From assembly GCF_020510445.1 (NCBI RefSeq), contig NZ_JAHBAG010000001.1, positions 3,138,501-3,202,500 on the forward strand: a stretch of 64,000 nt of DNA. The letters are read 5' to 3'. The notes beneath the pieces were generated by a model. That model did not search any database. It was not told the origin of the DNA and worked only from the letters and a program-made list of their open reading frames with translations. Shown piece after piece: positions 24,136 to 33,038 of the stretch. The DNA comes from Hydrogenophaga taeniospiralis (GTDB lineage: Bacteria > Pseudomonadota > Gammaproteobacteria > Burkholderiales > Burkholderiaceae_C). Numbering within the stretch: the first letter of the stretch is position 1; each line of letters opens with the position of its first letter. Made by a program: the position numbers and the translations under genes.

Positions 24136-26466
24136 ATGAAGCGTTCGACGTCACTTGCATCAAACGGCGCACCGCAGGCCTTCAACGCGGAGACCGCCCC
24201 TGTGGGCACGGTGATGCCCTCGGCCATCGTCGCGGCGACCTCCGACAGTTTGCCGCACCAGGCGCAGGCGCTGGCCCGTGCCCGCGCGTTTGCGGAACCG
24301 CTGCTCGCCTGCGAGCAACTGGACACGGGCGAAAACATCCTGGCGCACGCCGACGCGGTCGCGGCCATCCTGAACGACATTGGCGGTTCCGAGGCCATGC
24401 AGGCCGCCGCCTACCTGGTGTATGCCTGCCAGTACCTCAACCGTCCGCACGACGTGATTGCCAAGGCCTTTGGCGACAATTTTGCGGACCTCGCGGTGGA
24501 GACCACCAAGCTGGTCCAACTGCAGCGCCAGGCGCGCTACAAGGCGGCCGAGGTGCAAGCCAAAAAGGATGAAGAGCGCGCGGTGGCTCAGGAACTGTCC
24601 TTGCCGCTGGTGTCACCCAACAAGGCGCCGGTTTCGGAGCTGGCGGCGAGCCAGACCGAAAACGTGCGCAAGATGCTGCTGGCGTTCTCGCGCGACCTGC
24701 GCGTGGTGATGCTGCGCCTGACTTCCCGGCTGCAGACGCTGCGCTATTTCGCTGCCTGCCGTGGCGAGCCCGGCGAAGCCCTGGCCAGTGAGTCGTTGCA
24801 TGTGTTCGCACCGCTGGCCAACCGGCTCGGCATCTGGCAGATCAAGTGGGAAATGGAAGACCTGGCGTTCCGTTTCCTGGAGCCGCAGACCTACAAGCAG
24901 GTTGCCCGTCTGCTTGACGAGAAGCGGGGCGAGCGCGAGGACCATGTGGAGCAGGTGCGCCAGTCGCTGGAAAACCATTTGCAGCGGATGGGTGTGAAGG
25001 CTTCGGTGCAGGGTCGTCCCAAGCACATCTACAGCATCGTCAAGAAGATGCGCGGCAAATCGCTGGACTTTGATCAGGTGTTCGACATCCGGGCCTTGAG
25101 GGTGATCGTGCCCGAGGTGAACGACTGCTACGCTGCGCTGGCCTACGTGAACTCGCACTTCACGCCGGTTTCCGAAGAGTTCGACGACTACATCGCCAAG
25201 CCCAAGCCCAATGGCTACCAGTCGCTGCACACGGTGGTGCGCGATGAGCAAGGGCGCGCGTTTGAGATCCAGATTCGCACCCAGGCCATGCACGACCACG
25301 CCGAGCACGGCGTGGCGGCCCACTGGGCCTACAAGGAGGCCGGAGCCAAGGGCTATGCCGGCGTGTCGGCCAGCTCCGACTACGACGCCAAGATCGCGGT
25401 GCTGCGCCAGTTGTTGGCTTGGGAGCGCGACCTGAGTGGCGCGGCCGAGGGGCTGTTTGACGATCGCATTTACGTGCTCACGCCCGACGCCGCCATCGTG
25501 GAGCTGCCCCAGGGAGCCACCGCGGTGGACTTCGCCTACAGCGTGCACACCAGTCTGGGGCACCGTTGCCGCGGTGCGCGTGTTGATGGCGCCATGGTCA
25601 CGCTCAACACGCCGCTGCAGAACGGGCAGACGGTGGAGATCACCGCGGCGAAGGAGGGCGGTCCGTCGCGCGACTGGCTCAACGCCGATCTGGGCTATCT
25701 GGTCAGTCACCGCGCCAAGAGCAAGGTGCGCGCCTGGTTCAACGCCCAGGCCATGGAAGAGACCGTGGCGCGAGGGCGCGAGGCCGTGGAAAAGCTGCTC
25801 CAGCGCGAAGGCAAGACGGCCCTCAAGCTTGACGATCTGGCGGTCGCCCTTGGCCTGTCGTCGGCGCAGGAACTGTTTGAACAGGTGGGCAAGGACGAGC
25901 TCTCGCTGCGTGCCATTGAGACCCATCTGCGGCCGCCCGAACCCGAAGCTCCATCGGAGATACCGGCCTGGCTCAAGAAGCCGCGCAAGGCGTCCGGCCA
26001 GCCCAGTGGTGGTGTGCTGGTGGTTGGGGTGGACTCGCTGATGACGCAGCTGGCCAAGTGCTGCAAACCCGCACCACCCGACGAGATCGGCGGCTTCGTC
26101 ACCCGTGGCAAAGGGGTGAGCATTCACCGGGCCGATTGCAGCGACTTCGCCCATCTGCAGCGCAAGAGCCCGGACCGCGTGATCGAGGTGCAGTGGGGTG
26201 GACAAAGCAGCCCCGGTCGCGATGGTAGTGCTGCGGTGTACCCGGTGGACGTGGCGGTGGAGGCATTGGACCGCCAGGGCCTGCTGCGCGACATCTCCGA
26301 CGTGTTCGCCCGTGAAAAGATGAACGTCATCGGAGTGCAGACGCAGTCGGTGCGCGGCATTGCCTGGATGACCTTCACCATCGAAGTGCTCGACGCGCGC
26401 CAGGTGGCCCGCGCCATGGCGGTGGTGGGGGACGTGCCCGGTGTTCGTGTGGTGCGTCGCAAATGA
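24136..26466 (+). CDS. relA: GTP pyrophosphokinase RelA ((p)ppGpp synthetase)
   Basis: A 776-residue RelA/SpoT homologue. The N-terminal HD-like domain (about 50-200) lacks the HDxxED hydrolase signature (the region reads VYACQYLNRPHDVIAK), so hydrolysis should be absent. The synthetase domain contains GRPKHIYSIVKKM, FDIRALRVIV and EFDD at 348-351, the acidic EXDD type typical of monofunctional RelA rather than RXKD of bifunctional enzymes, followed by KPNGYQSLHTVV. TGS (about 444-505), the helical/zinc-finger region (KCCKPAPPDEI) and a C-terminal ACT domain (about 700-776) follow. It makes (p)ppGpp from ATP and GTP/GDP on stalled ribosomes. The ATG at 24136 or a GTG at 24118 may start it; neither has a good ribosome binding site. 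Confidence 0.95.
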   Translation: MKRSTSLASNGAPQAFNAETAPVGTVMPSAIVAATSDSLPHQAQALARARAFAEPLLACEQLDTGENILAHADAVAAILNDIGGSEAMQAAAYLVYACQYLNRPHDVIAKAFGDNFADLAVETTKLVQLQRQARYKAAEVQAKKDEERAVAQELSLPLVSPNKAPVSELAASQTENVRKMLLAFSRDLRVVMLRLTSRLQTLRYFAACRGEPGEALASESLHVFAPLANRLGIWQIKWEMEDLAFRFLEPQTYKQVARLLDEKRGEREDHVEQVRQSLENHLQRMGVKASVQGRPKHIYSIVKKMRGKSLDFDQVFDIRALRVIVPEVNDCYAALAYVNSHFTPVSEEFDDYIAKPKPNGYQSLHTVVRDEQGRAFEIQIRTQAMHDHAEHGVAAHWAYKEAGAKGYAGVSASSDYDAKIAVLRQLLAWERDLSGAAEGLFDDRIYVLTPDAAIVELPQGATAVDFAYSVHTSLGHRCRGARVDGAMVTLNTPLQNGQTVEITAAKEGGPSRDWLNADLGYLVSHRAKSKVRAWFNAQAMEETVARGREAVEKLLQREGKTALKLDDLAVALGLSSAQELFEQVGKDELSLRAIETHLRPPEPEAPSEIPAWLKKPRKASGQPSGGVLVVGVDSLMTQLAKCCKPAPPDEIGGFVTRGKGVSIHRADCSDFAHLQRKSPDRVIEVQWGGQSSPGRDGSAAVYPVDVAVEALDRQGLLRDISDVFAREKMNVIGVQTQSVRGIAWMTFTIEVLDARQVARAMAVVGDVPGVRVVRRK

Positions 26467-26478
26467 TGTTCGTCGGTT

Positions 26479-26508
26479 TTCAGAAATCGCTGAAAAAACA
26501 GCTATACT
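26479..26508 (+). promoter_or_regulatory. Probable promoter of tRNA-Val
   Basis: TTCAGA at 26479-26484 (four of six consensus -35 bases) and TATACT at 26503-26508 (-10, five of six) are 18 bases apart. The expected start point is near 26515, 15 bases before the tRNA. The segment after the -10 is GCGAGGC, a G+C-rich discriminator of the kind that makes stable-RNA promoters sensitive to (p)ppGpp. Confidence 0.6.
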
Positions 26509-26529
26509 GCGAGGCTTCGAACAGTTTGT

Positions 26530-26606
26530 AGGCGCGTAGCTCAGCTGGTTAGAGCACCACCTTGACATGGTGGGGGTCGTTGGTTCGAGTCCAATCGCGC
26601 CTACCA
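26530..26606 (+). tRNA. tRNA-Val (anticodon GAC)
   Basis: Complete 77-base cloverleaf: acceptor AGGCGCG pairs with CGCGCCT, D arm GCTC...GAGC, anticodon stem CCACC/GGTGG around loop TTGACAT (anticodon GAC), T arm GTTGG TTCGAGT CCAAT with one wobble, discriminator A and encoded CCA. It reads GUC and GUU valine codons. Confidence 0.97.
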
Positions 26607-26624
26607 AACCTATTCGATGCACCC

Positions 26625-26653
26625 AAGGGCCGGACGTTTCGTCGGGCCCTTTT
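26625..26653 (+). terminator. Intrinsic terminator after tRNA-Val
   Basis: AAGGGCC (26625-26631) pairs with GGCCCTT (26645-26651), with an inner GACG-TTT-CGTC stem and one G-G mismatch, followed by TT then GCTTTG. It lies 19 bases after the tRNA end. Confidence 0.8.
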
Positions 26654-26713
26654 GCTTTGTACGATGGCTCGCGCCGGCCACAGCTGCCGGATACCGCACA
26701 GGGTAAACCCATG

Positions 26714-26743
26714 CAGACAGCCGTCGACCGGGCTTTCTAGAAT
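26714..26743 (+). promoter_or_regulatory. Possible phaR promoter
   Basis: CAGACA at 26714-26719 and TAGAAT at 26738-26743, 18 bases apart, match four and five of the six consensus sigma-70 bases. Transcription would start about 55 bases before the phaR GTG. Confidence 0.4.
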
Positions 26744-26804
26744 GTGCCGTATGCTCTGAGCTGTTCAGGGCGACCGTGCCCAGTCCCATTCTGAAAGTCC
26801 CGTC

Positions 26805-27347
26805 GTGCAAAAAAGCAAGGCCGAAGCCAGCAGCGCCAGTCCGGGCGCCGTGCGGGTGATCAAAAAATACCCCAACCGACGTCTGTACGATACCGACACC
26901 TCGTCCTACATCACGCTGGCGGAGGTGAAGGCGCTGGTGATGGACAACGAGCGGTTTGTGGTGCGCGATGCCAAGACCAACGACGATCTCACCCGCAGCA
27001 TTCTGTTGCAGATCATTCTGGAAGAAGAAACGGCGGGTGTGCCCATCTTCACCGAGCAGGTGCTGGCCAACATCATCCGTTTTTACGGCAACGCCATGCA
27101 GGACTTCATGGGTGCCTACCTGGAGAAGAACGTCCAGATTTTCATGGACCTGCAGCACAAGATGTCCGAGCAGTCCAGCGGCCTCAATCCCGAGGCGTGG
27201 AAACAATTTGCGAACATGCAGTCGCCCATGATGCAGGGCATGATGGGAGCCTATATGGAGCAGTCGCGCAGTGCCTTTACCCAGATGCAGGAGCAGATGC
27301 AGAAGAGCAGCGAGCAGATGCTCGCGGCAATGGGGCTCAAGCGCTGA
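26805..27347 (+). CDS. phaR: Polyhydroxyalkanoate synthesis repressor PhaR
   Basis: A 180-residue protein with a GTG start at 26805. The N-terminal DNA-binding domain is unmistakable: VIKKYPNRRLYDTDTSSYIT (about residues 18-37) then LAEVKALVMDNERFVVRDAK. A PHB-accumulation regulatory domain follows (SILLQIILEEE, FTEQVLANIIRFYG, MQDFMGAYLEKN). The C-terminus is Met/Gln-rich and would be the polymer-interacting part. PhaR binds polyhydroxybutyrate granules and, when free, represses phasin and its own gene. No phaC/A/B genes are in the window; bdhA at 22.3 kb belongs to the same metabolism. Confidence 0.96.
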   Translation: MQKSKAEASSASPGAVRVIKKYPNRRLYDTDTSSYITLAEVKALVMDNERFVVRDAKTNDDLTRSILLQIILEEETAGVPIFTEQVLANIIRFYGNAMQDFMGAYLEKNVQIFMDLQHKMSEQSSGLNPEAWKQFANMQSPMMQGMMGAYMEQSRSAFTQMQEQMQKSSEQMLAAMGLKR

Positions 27348-27413
27348 GTGCTGGCGGGCCGCGCGGTGGCCGCTCCGCGCACGCGACAGGCCATGGTCTG
27401 AGACAATCGGACC

Positions 27414-28799
27414 ATGATTGAAACTGTTGCCACCCCGGGCGCTGCGGCGCCCAAGGTCGGTTTTGTCAGCCTGGGTTGCCCCAAGGCGCTGACCGATTCC
27501 GAACTCATCCTCACGCAGCTCAGCGCCGAGGGTTATCAGACCTCCAAGACTTTTGCCGGTGCCGACCTGGTGATCGTCAACACCTGCGGCTTCATCGACG
27601 ACGCCGTGAAGGAAAGCCTGGACACGATTGGCGAAGCCCTGGCCGAGAATGGCAAAGTGATCGTGACCGGTTGCCTGGGCGCGCGCGCAGGTGAGGACGG
27701 CGGCAATATGGTGCGGCAGATGCATCCCAGTGTGCTGGCCGTGACGGGGCCACATGCCACGCACGAAGTGATGGAGGCGGTGCACCAGCACCTGCCCAAG
27801 CCGCACGACCCGTTCGTGGACCTGGTGCCGGCGCAGGGGATCAAGCTCACACCGCGTCATTACGCTTACCTGAAGATCAGCGAGGGCTGCAACCACCGTT
27901 GCACGTTCTGCATCATTCCGTCCATGCGTGGCGACCTGGTGAGCCGTCCCATCGGCGACGTGCTCACCGAGGCTCGCAAACTCTTTGAGGCTGGTGTGAA
28001 GGAATTGCTGGTGGTCAGCCAGGACACCTCGGCCTATGGTGTGGATGTGCAATACCGCACCGGTTTCTGGGATGGGAAGCCGGTGAAAACGCGCATGTTC
28101 GATCTGGTGCGCTCGCTCGGTGAGCTGGCCAAGGGCTATGGCGCATGGGTGCGGTTGCACTATGTGTATCCGTACCCGCATGTGGATGACGTCGTCCCGC
28201 TGATGGCCGAAGGCCTGTGCCTGCCTTACCTGGATGTGCCGCTGCAACACAGCCACCCCGACGTGCTCAAGCGCATGAAGCGCCCGGCCAGTGGCGAGAA
28301 GAATCTGGAGCGCATCGCGCGCTGGCGTGAACTGTGTCCGCAGATCGTGGTGCGCAGCACCTTCATCGCCGGTTTCCCCGGCGAGACCGAAGCGGAGTTC
28401 CAGCACCTGCTGGACTTTGTTCAGGAAGCGCAGATTGATCGGGCCGGTTGTTTTGCCTATTCGCCGGTGAACGGTGCCGCGGCCAACGCGCTGCCGGATG
28501 CCGTGCCGGATGCGGTGCGCGAAGAACGCCGTGCGCGTTTCATGGCCGTGGCCGAGGCCGTGTCCGCGGACAAGCTGCGCCAGCGCGTGGGTGCGACCAT
28601 GCAGGTGTTGGTGGACTCGGCGCCCGGTCTGGGCAAGAAGGGTGGCGTGGGGCGCAGCTACGCCGATGCGCCCGAGATCGATGGTGTGGTGCGTTTGTTG
28701 CCACCGGAAAAAATCAGCAAGACGCTCAAGGTGGGTGAATTCACCAAGGCGCGCATCGTGGCGGCGGAAGGCCACGATTTGCTGGCGGTTCCGTTTTGA
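27414..28799 (+). CDS. rimO: Ribosomal protein S12 methylthiotransferase RimO
   Basis: A 461-residue radical-SAM methylthiotransferase. N-terminal UPF0004 domain with cluster cysteines in [22 protein letters not shown] and [10 protein letters not shown]; radical-SAM CxxxCxxC at Cys159, Cys163 and Cys166 (CNHRCTFC); C-terminal TRAM domain (about 390-461). RimO puts a methylthio group on Asp88 of ribosomal protein S12. The FIDDA and [13 protein letters not shown] variations distinguish RimO from MiaB. The start ATG at 27414 is the first in frame, about 65 bases after phaR. A terminator hairpin lies 75 bases after the stop. Confidence 0.96.
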   Translation: MIETVATPGAAAPKVGFVSLGCPKALTDSELILTQLSAEGYQTSKTFAGADLVIVNTCGFIDDAVKESLDTIGEALAENGKVIVTGCLGARAGEDGGNMVRQMHPSVLAVTGPHATHEVMEAVHQHLPKPHDPFVDLVPAQGIKLTPRHYAYLKISEGCNHRCTFCIIPSMRGDLVSRPIGDVLTEARKLFEAGVKELLVVSQDTSAYGVDVQYRTGFWDGKPVKTRMFDLVRSLGELAKGYGAWVRLHYVYPYPHVDDVVPLMAEGLCLPYLDVPLQHSHPDVLKRMKRPASGEKNLERIARWRELCPQIVVRSTFIAGFPGETEAEFQHLLDFVQEAQIDRAGCFAYSPVNGAAANALPDAVPDAVREERRARFMAVAEAVSADKLRQRVGATMQVLVDSAPGLGKKGGVGRSYADAPEIDGVVRLLPPEKISKTLKVGEFTKARIVAAEGHDLLAVPF

Positions 28800-28873
28800 C
28801 CGCAGCCACCGGCACAGTGCGCTGCGATAGCCGCCGGCCGGTGGGGGTCAAAGCCCGTCCTTGTTTTCAAGAG

Positions 28874-28906
28874 AAAAGCCGCGACGCTGCGAACGTGGCG
28901 GCTTTT
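28874..28906 (+). terminator. Intrinsic terminator after rimO
   Basis: AAAAGCCGC (28874-28882) pairs with GCGGCTTTT (28898-28906) around a 15-base loop; the stem ends in the T-run. It would stop plus-strand transcription from rimO and, with its A-run, possibly some from the other side. Confidence 0.75.
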
Positions 28907-28926
28907 GTGGTTTCCCGCGAGGGAAT

Positions 28927-28966
28927 AATAAAAAAGGGCTTGCAAACATCACGTTTGCAAGCCCTT
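28927..28966 (-). terminator. Intrinsic terminator of tRNA-Leu
   Basis: On the minus strand AAGGGCTTGCAAAC (28966-28953) pairs perfectly over 14 bases with GTTTGCAAGCCCTT (28947-28934) around a five-base loop, followed by TTTTATTATT. It begins six bases after the tRNA-Leu CCA end. Confidence 0.93.
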
Positions 28967-28971
28967 ATGAT

Positions 28972-29056
<85 letters not shown>

Positions 29057-29102
29057 ATCTCAGGAAAAACGCTAGTATAGCACGGAAAATTGAATTTAAA
29101 AA

Positions 29103-31391
29103 GTGAACGAAAAAAACAGCCTGTTGGCCGAATTTGAAGGTGTCGTGTCGGGTCATCGTGACGGACATGGCTTTGTGATCCGCGACGACGGACAGGCAGA
29201 TATCTATCTGCCGTCCAATGAAATGCGGGCCGTGTTGCACAAGGACCGGGTCAAGGCGCGCATCGTGCGACTGGACCGCAAGGGCCGCCCGGAGGGGCGC
29301 GTCACGGAAATTGTCGAACGCGCTAACGCGCCCATCATCGGGCGGCTGCTTCAGGAGAGCGGTGTCTGGCTTGTCGCTCCCGAAGACAAACGTTATGGGC
29401 AGGACGTGTTGATCCCCAAGGGCGCGACCGGATCGGCCAAGCCCGGGCAGGTGGTGGTGGTCGAACTGACCGAGCCGCCCGCGCTGTATGGGCAGCCTGT
29501 GGGGCGGGTCAAGGAAGTGCTGGGCGAGATCGACGACCCCGGTATGGAGATCGAGATCGCGGTGCGCAAGTACGGCGTGCCCCACGAGTTTTCCGAAGCC
29601 GCACTGGCGCAAGCCCGTGCCTTGCCGGATCACGTGCGTGCTTCGGACCACAAACACCGCGTCGATCTGCGCGATGTGCCGCTGGTCACGATCGACGGCG
29701 AAGATGCTCGCGATTTTGACGACGCAGTCTATTGCGAGCCGGCCAAGGTCGGGCGAACCAAAGGCTGGCGTCTGCTGGTGGCCATCGCCGACGTGAGCCA
29801 CTACGTGGAGACCGGCTCTGCCATCGATGTGGATGCCTATGACCGGGCGACCTCGGTGTACTTTCCGCGCCGCGTGATTCCCATGCTGCCCGAGAAGCTG
29901 TCGAACGGCCTGTGTTCGCTCAACCCCGGTGTGGAGCGTCTGTGCATGGTCTGCGACATGCTGATCAATGCCAAAGGCGAGGTGCACGCCTACCAGTTCT
30001 ACCCGGCGGTGATGTTCAGCCATGCGCGTTTCACCTACACCGAGGTGGCCGCCATCCTGCAGAACACCCGGGGCCCCGAGGCGGCGCAGCGCAAGGCGCT
30101 GGTGCCCTATCTGTTGAACCTGCACGACGTGTACCGTGCGCTGCTGGCGGCGCGCAATGTGCGTGGCGCGGTGGACTTTGAAACCGTGGAGACCCAGATC
30201 GTCTGCGACGAGTCGGGCCGGATCGAGAAGATCGTTCCACGCACCCGCAACGATGCGCACAAGCTGATCGAGGAGGCCATGCTGGCAGCCAACGTGTGCT
30301 CGGCCGATTTCATTGGCGAAGGCAAACACACGGGTCTGTTCCGGGTGCACGAAGGGCCCACGCCCGAGAAGCAGGACATCCTGCGCAATTACCTCAAGGC
30401 CATGGGGGTCACGCAGACCATCAGCGACAACCCGCATCCTTCGGAGTTCCAGCTGATCGCCAACGCGACCAAGGACCGGCCCGAGTCGCAGCAGATCCAC
30501 ACGATGCTGCTGCGTTCGATGCAGCAGGCCATCTACACGCCGCTCAATGCCGGTCACTTTGGTCTGGCCTTTGACGCCTACACCCACTTCACCAGCCCGA
30601 TCCGGCGCTACCCGGATTTGTTGGTGCACCGGGTCATCAAGGCGATTCTGGCCGGCAAGCGCTACCAGTTGCCGGCCTTGCCCACGCCAGGGGAGGCGCA
30701 TGCCAAACTGAGCAAGCGCCTGGCCAGTCGTGCCAAGCCGGTCACCGGGGAACCGGTGAAGAAGCCGTCGGCCGACACGCTGGCCTGGCAGGCTGCGGGC
30801 CTGCACTGCAGCGCCAACGAACGCCGTGCCGACGAGGCCAGCCGCGACGTTGAGGCTTGGCTCAAGTGCAAGTACATGCGCGAGCACCTGGGCGAGGAGT
30901 TCAGCGGCGTGGTCAGCTCGGTGACAAGTTTCGGCTTGTTCGTGACGCTCGACGCCATGTATGTCGAAGGGCTGGTCCACATCACCGAACTGGGTGGCGA
31001 GTATTTCCGCTTCGACGAAGCGCGCCAGGAATTGCGTGGGGAGCGCACGGGCATCCGGTACGCACTGGGCTCGCGTGTGCAGGTGCAGGTCAGCCGGGTG
31101 GATCTGGATGGGCGTCGCATCGACTTCCGCCTGGTCACGGGTGAAGACGATCTGGTGCTGCGGGCCATGCGCGACAAGACCGGCCAAACCGAAGGCGGGT
31201 CTTCCAGCGGCCGCGGTGGGAAGCTCCGTCGGGGCCGCAACGAAACCCAGGGGCAGAGCCGGCAGGCCGGGGGGGCGTTGCCGCCGGTGATGGAGGTCAA
31301 GGCGTCCGTGCGCAAGGCTGCCACCAAGAAGGGTGAGCGAGGCGGCGGTGCCCGCGGTACCGCCGGCAAGGCCCGCAAGAGCCGCCGTTAG
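29103..31391 (+). CDS. rnr: Ribonuclease R
   Basis: A 762-residue RNB-family 3'-5' exoribonuclease. Cold-shock domains lie at about 10-160 (EFEGVVSGHRDGHGFVIRDD), the RNB catalytic domain at about 200-560 with the metal-binding motif DGEDARDFDDAVYCE, AHKLIEEAMLAANVC and FTSPIRRYPDLLVHR, the S1 domain at about 625-710 and a Lys/Arg/Gly-rich tail that binds RNA. The start is GTG at 29103, soon after the tRNA-Leu gene on the other strand. RNase R degrades structured RNA, acts in rRNA quality control and trans-translation. The next gene begins within 15 bases. Confidence 0.96.
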   Translation: MNEKNSLLAEFEGVVSGHRDGHGFVIRDDGQADIYLPSNEMRAVLHKDRVKARIVRLDRKGRPEGRVTEIVERANAPIIGRLLQESGVWLVAPEDKRYGQDVLIPKGATGSAKPGQVVVVELTEPPALYGQPVGRVKEVLGEIDDPGMEIEIAVRKYGVPHEFSEAALAQARALPDHVRASDHKHRVDLRDVPLVTIDGEDARDFDDAVYCEPAKVGRTKGWRLLVAIADVSHYVETGSAIDVDAYDRATSVYFPRRVIPMLPEKLSNGLCSLNPGVERLCMVCDMLINAKGEVHAYQFYPAVMFSHARFTYTEVAAILQNTRGPEAAQRKALVPYLLNLHDVYRALLAARNVRGAVDFETVETQIVCDESGRIEKIVPRTRNDAHKLIEEAMLAANVCSADFIGEGKHTGLFRVHEGPTPEKQDILRNYLKAMGVTQTISDNPHPSEFQLIANATKDRPESQQIHTMLLRSMQQAIYTPLNAGHFGLAFDAYTHFTSPIRRYPDLLVHRVIKAILAGKRYQLPALPTPGEAHAKLSKRLASRAKPVTGEPVKKPSADTLAWQAAGLHCSANERRADEASRDVEAWLKCKYMREHLGEEFSGVVSSVTSFGLFVTLDAMYVEGLVHITELGGEYFRFDEARQELRGERTGIRYALGSRVQVQVSRVDLDGRRIDFRLVTGEDDLVLRAMRDKTGQTEGGSSSGRGGKLRRGRNETQGQSRQAGGALPPVMEVKASVRKAATKKGERGGGARGTAGKARKSRR

Positions 31392-31405
31392 GAAGGATGG
31401 ACCGC

Positions 31406-32374
31406 ATGTCCGGCGCTGCCAGCACCCCCTCCGTGCGGCGCAAGCCGGCGGGCTCGGTGGGTGCCGAAAACGGCGCTGCACCTGGAAAACCGGTGCAGCG
31501 GCGGCGCAAGAAGAGCGCGGGGCCCGTGGAGCGGCCTCTGCGCATCGGCGTGTCCGCCCGTCTGCTTTACCAGGTGCCATCCGAGCTGGGTTTTCGCAAC
31601 AAGAACCTGCAGTACATCGAGCAGTCGCTCGCGCACTGGATCATGGAACACGGTGCGGTGGCCTTCATGGTGCCGGCCGTGGCGCACGACAGCAAACACG
31701 CGGCGCGCCACCTCAAGGTCGAACTCGTGGTGCAGGAGCTGGACGCGTTGGTGCTGCAGGGCGGGGCTGACGTGGCGCCGCAGACCTACGGTCAGACGCC
31801 GATCGATCCACGCTGGCACGGTGACGTGGTGCGCGACCGCTATGAACTGGCGTTGCTGCGGGCCTTTCTGGCACAGAAACGACCGGTGCTCGGGGTGTGC
31901 CGTGGGGCGCAGTTGCTCAACGTGGCCTTTGGTGGAACGCTGTACCAGGACATCGCCATGCAGTGCCCGGCAGCGCATGCCCACGTGGACACCGATCTGT
32001 ACGACCAACTCGAACACGACGTCACGTTTCTGCAGGGCAGTGCGCTGACCAGGCTGTACCCCACCTCGTCGCAATTGCGCGTCACCAGCATCCATCACCA
32101 GGCGGTGGCGGAGCTGGGCAAGGGCATGGTGGTGGAGGCGGTGTCCACACTCGACGGTCTGGTGGAGGCGATCCGCTGGACCGGTGACGCGTACGCCCGG
32201 GGTGTGCAATGGCACCCGGAGTTTCACCACGGGCGAGACTCCCTGGCCGACAGCTCGCCCATCATGCTGGACTTTCTGCACGCCTCCCGATCGGCCGCGC
32301 TGGAGCGGCTGGCCGCCGGTCTGGAGCCCGACCCCAGGGTGCCCAGGGCCCCGCTCAGACTGCCCGCGGGTTGA
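31406..32374 (+). CDS. Gamma-glutamyl-gamma-aminobutyrate hydrolase family (class I amidotransferase-like)
   Basis: A 322-residue protein: a Lys/Arg-rich tail of about 40 residues, then a peptidase C26 / class I glutamine-amidotransferase fold. Catalytic Cys165 is in VLGVCRGAQLLNVAFGGTLY; the His-Glu pair is in VQWHPEFHHG. LVLQGGADVAPQTYGQ is typical of the PuuD-like branch, which hydrolyses gamma-glutamyl amides such as gamma-glutamyl-GABA. No polyamine genes are nearby, so the substrate is open. ATG at 31406 has AGGAAGG at about ten bases; an in-frame ATG at 31397 sits too close to it. It follows rnr by 14 bases, probably in the same transcript. Confidence 0.88.
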   Translation: MSGAASTPSVRRKPAGSVGAENGAAPGKPVQRRRKKSAGPVERPLRIGVSARLLYQVPSELGFRNKNLQYIEQSLAHWIMEHGAVAFMVPAVAHDSKHAARHLKVELVVQELDALVLQGGADVAPQTYGQTPIDPRWHGDVVRDRYELALLRAFLAQKRPVLGVCRGAQLLNVAFGGTLYQDIAMQCPAAHAHVDTDLYDQLEHDVTFLQGSALTRLYPTSSQLRVTSIHHQAVAELGKGMVVEAVSTLDGLVEAIRWTGDAYARGVQWHPEFHHGRDSLADSSPIMLDFLHASRSAALERLAAGLEPDPRVPRAPLRLPAG

Positions 32375-32486
32375 GGCGGCGCCGGCGCCGGGGCCGGTGC
32401 TCTGCCTCTAAACTCGGTGCACAACGCTTGGCTCGATGGCATGTTTGCCGCAATCCTCTGCCAGGCCAGCCCACTGGACCACCCTT

Positions 32487-33038
32487 ATGCGCATCGTCTT
32501 CTTTCTGTTGGATACCCTGTTTTTCTTCCTGGTGGCGGCCGCGCTGCTGCGCGCGTGGATGAACCATCAGCGGGTCCATATGTCGGCCCAGCCGGGGCGG
32601 TTGGTGATCGCGGTGACCAATTGGCTGGTGGCGCCGGTGCGGCGCGTCTTGCCCCGCAGCCTGGCGCAAAGCCGGGTGGACTGGGGCAGTCTCATGGCGG
32701 CGCTGCTGCTGGCCATGGCGTATGGCGGCATCTGGATGATGCTGGCCATGGCGCTGTCTCCCGTGTCGGCTTCGCCTGCTGCCCTGGTCCTGGCCATTCC
32801 GGTGATGGCCGTCAAGTTCCTGTTGCGCACGCTGCTGCAGGGTCTGATGGTGCTGTTGCTGGCCTATGCGGTACTGTCGTGGGTGCAGCCCCACTCGCCC
32901 GTGCTCGCCACGCTGGACCGGCTCTGCGCTCCCATCCTGCGCCCCGTGCGCCGGATCGTGCCCATGGTGGGCGGTGTCGACCTGTCGGTGTTGGTGCTGG
33001 TGATCCTGTTGCAGGTCGGGTTGATGCTGCTGGGTTAG
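32487..33038 (+). CDS. YggT family inner-membrane protein
   Basis: A 183-residue protein with two YggT repeats: FFLLDTLFFFLVAAALLRAW and LLLAYAVLSWVQP lead repeat units, each ending with an APxxRPxRR-like segment (VAPVRRVLPR near residue 52 and APILRPVRRIVP near residue 150). Four to five membrane helices are expected. YggT proteins are conserved, with proposed roles in osmotic shock resistance and septum placement but no defined activity. The start at 32487 is the ATG before the first membrane helix; no strong ribosome binding site. Its stop (TAG at 33036-33038) directly abuts the stop of the convergent nnr gene. Confidence 0.9.
   Translation: MRIVFFLLDTLFFFLVAAALLRAWMNHQRVHMSAQPGRLVIAVTNWLVAPVRRVLPRSLAQSRVDWGSLMAALLLAMAYGGIWMMLAMALSPVSASPAALVLAIPVMAVKFLLRTLLQGLMVLLLAYAVLSWVQPHSPVLATLDRLCAPILRPVRRIVPMVGGVDLSVLVLVILLQVGLMLLG

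Noticed and set aside
26477..26496. TTTTCAG/CTGAAAA hairpin as relA terminator
   Set aside because: Seven weak pairs overlapping the tRNA-Val -35 region; an A-run rather than a T-run follows on the plus strand.
24613..26712. Long antisense frame over relA and tRNA-Val
   Set aside because: It runs through a tRNA gene and a terminator and has no recognisable domain or ribosome binding site.
31397..31405. Upstream ATG for the amidotransferase-like gene
   Set aside because: The ribosome binding site AGGAAGG would almost touch it; the ATG at 31406 has better spacing.
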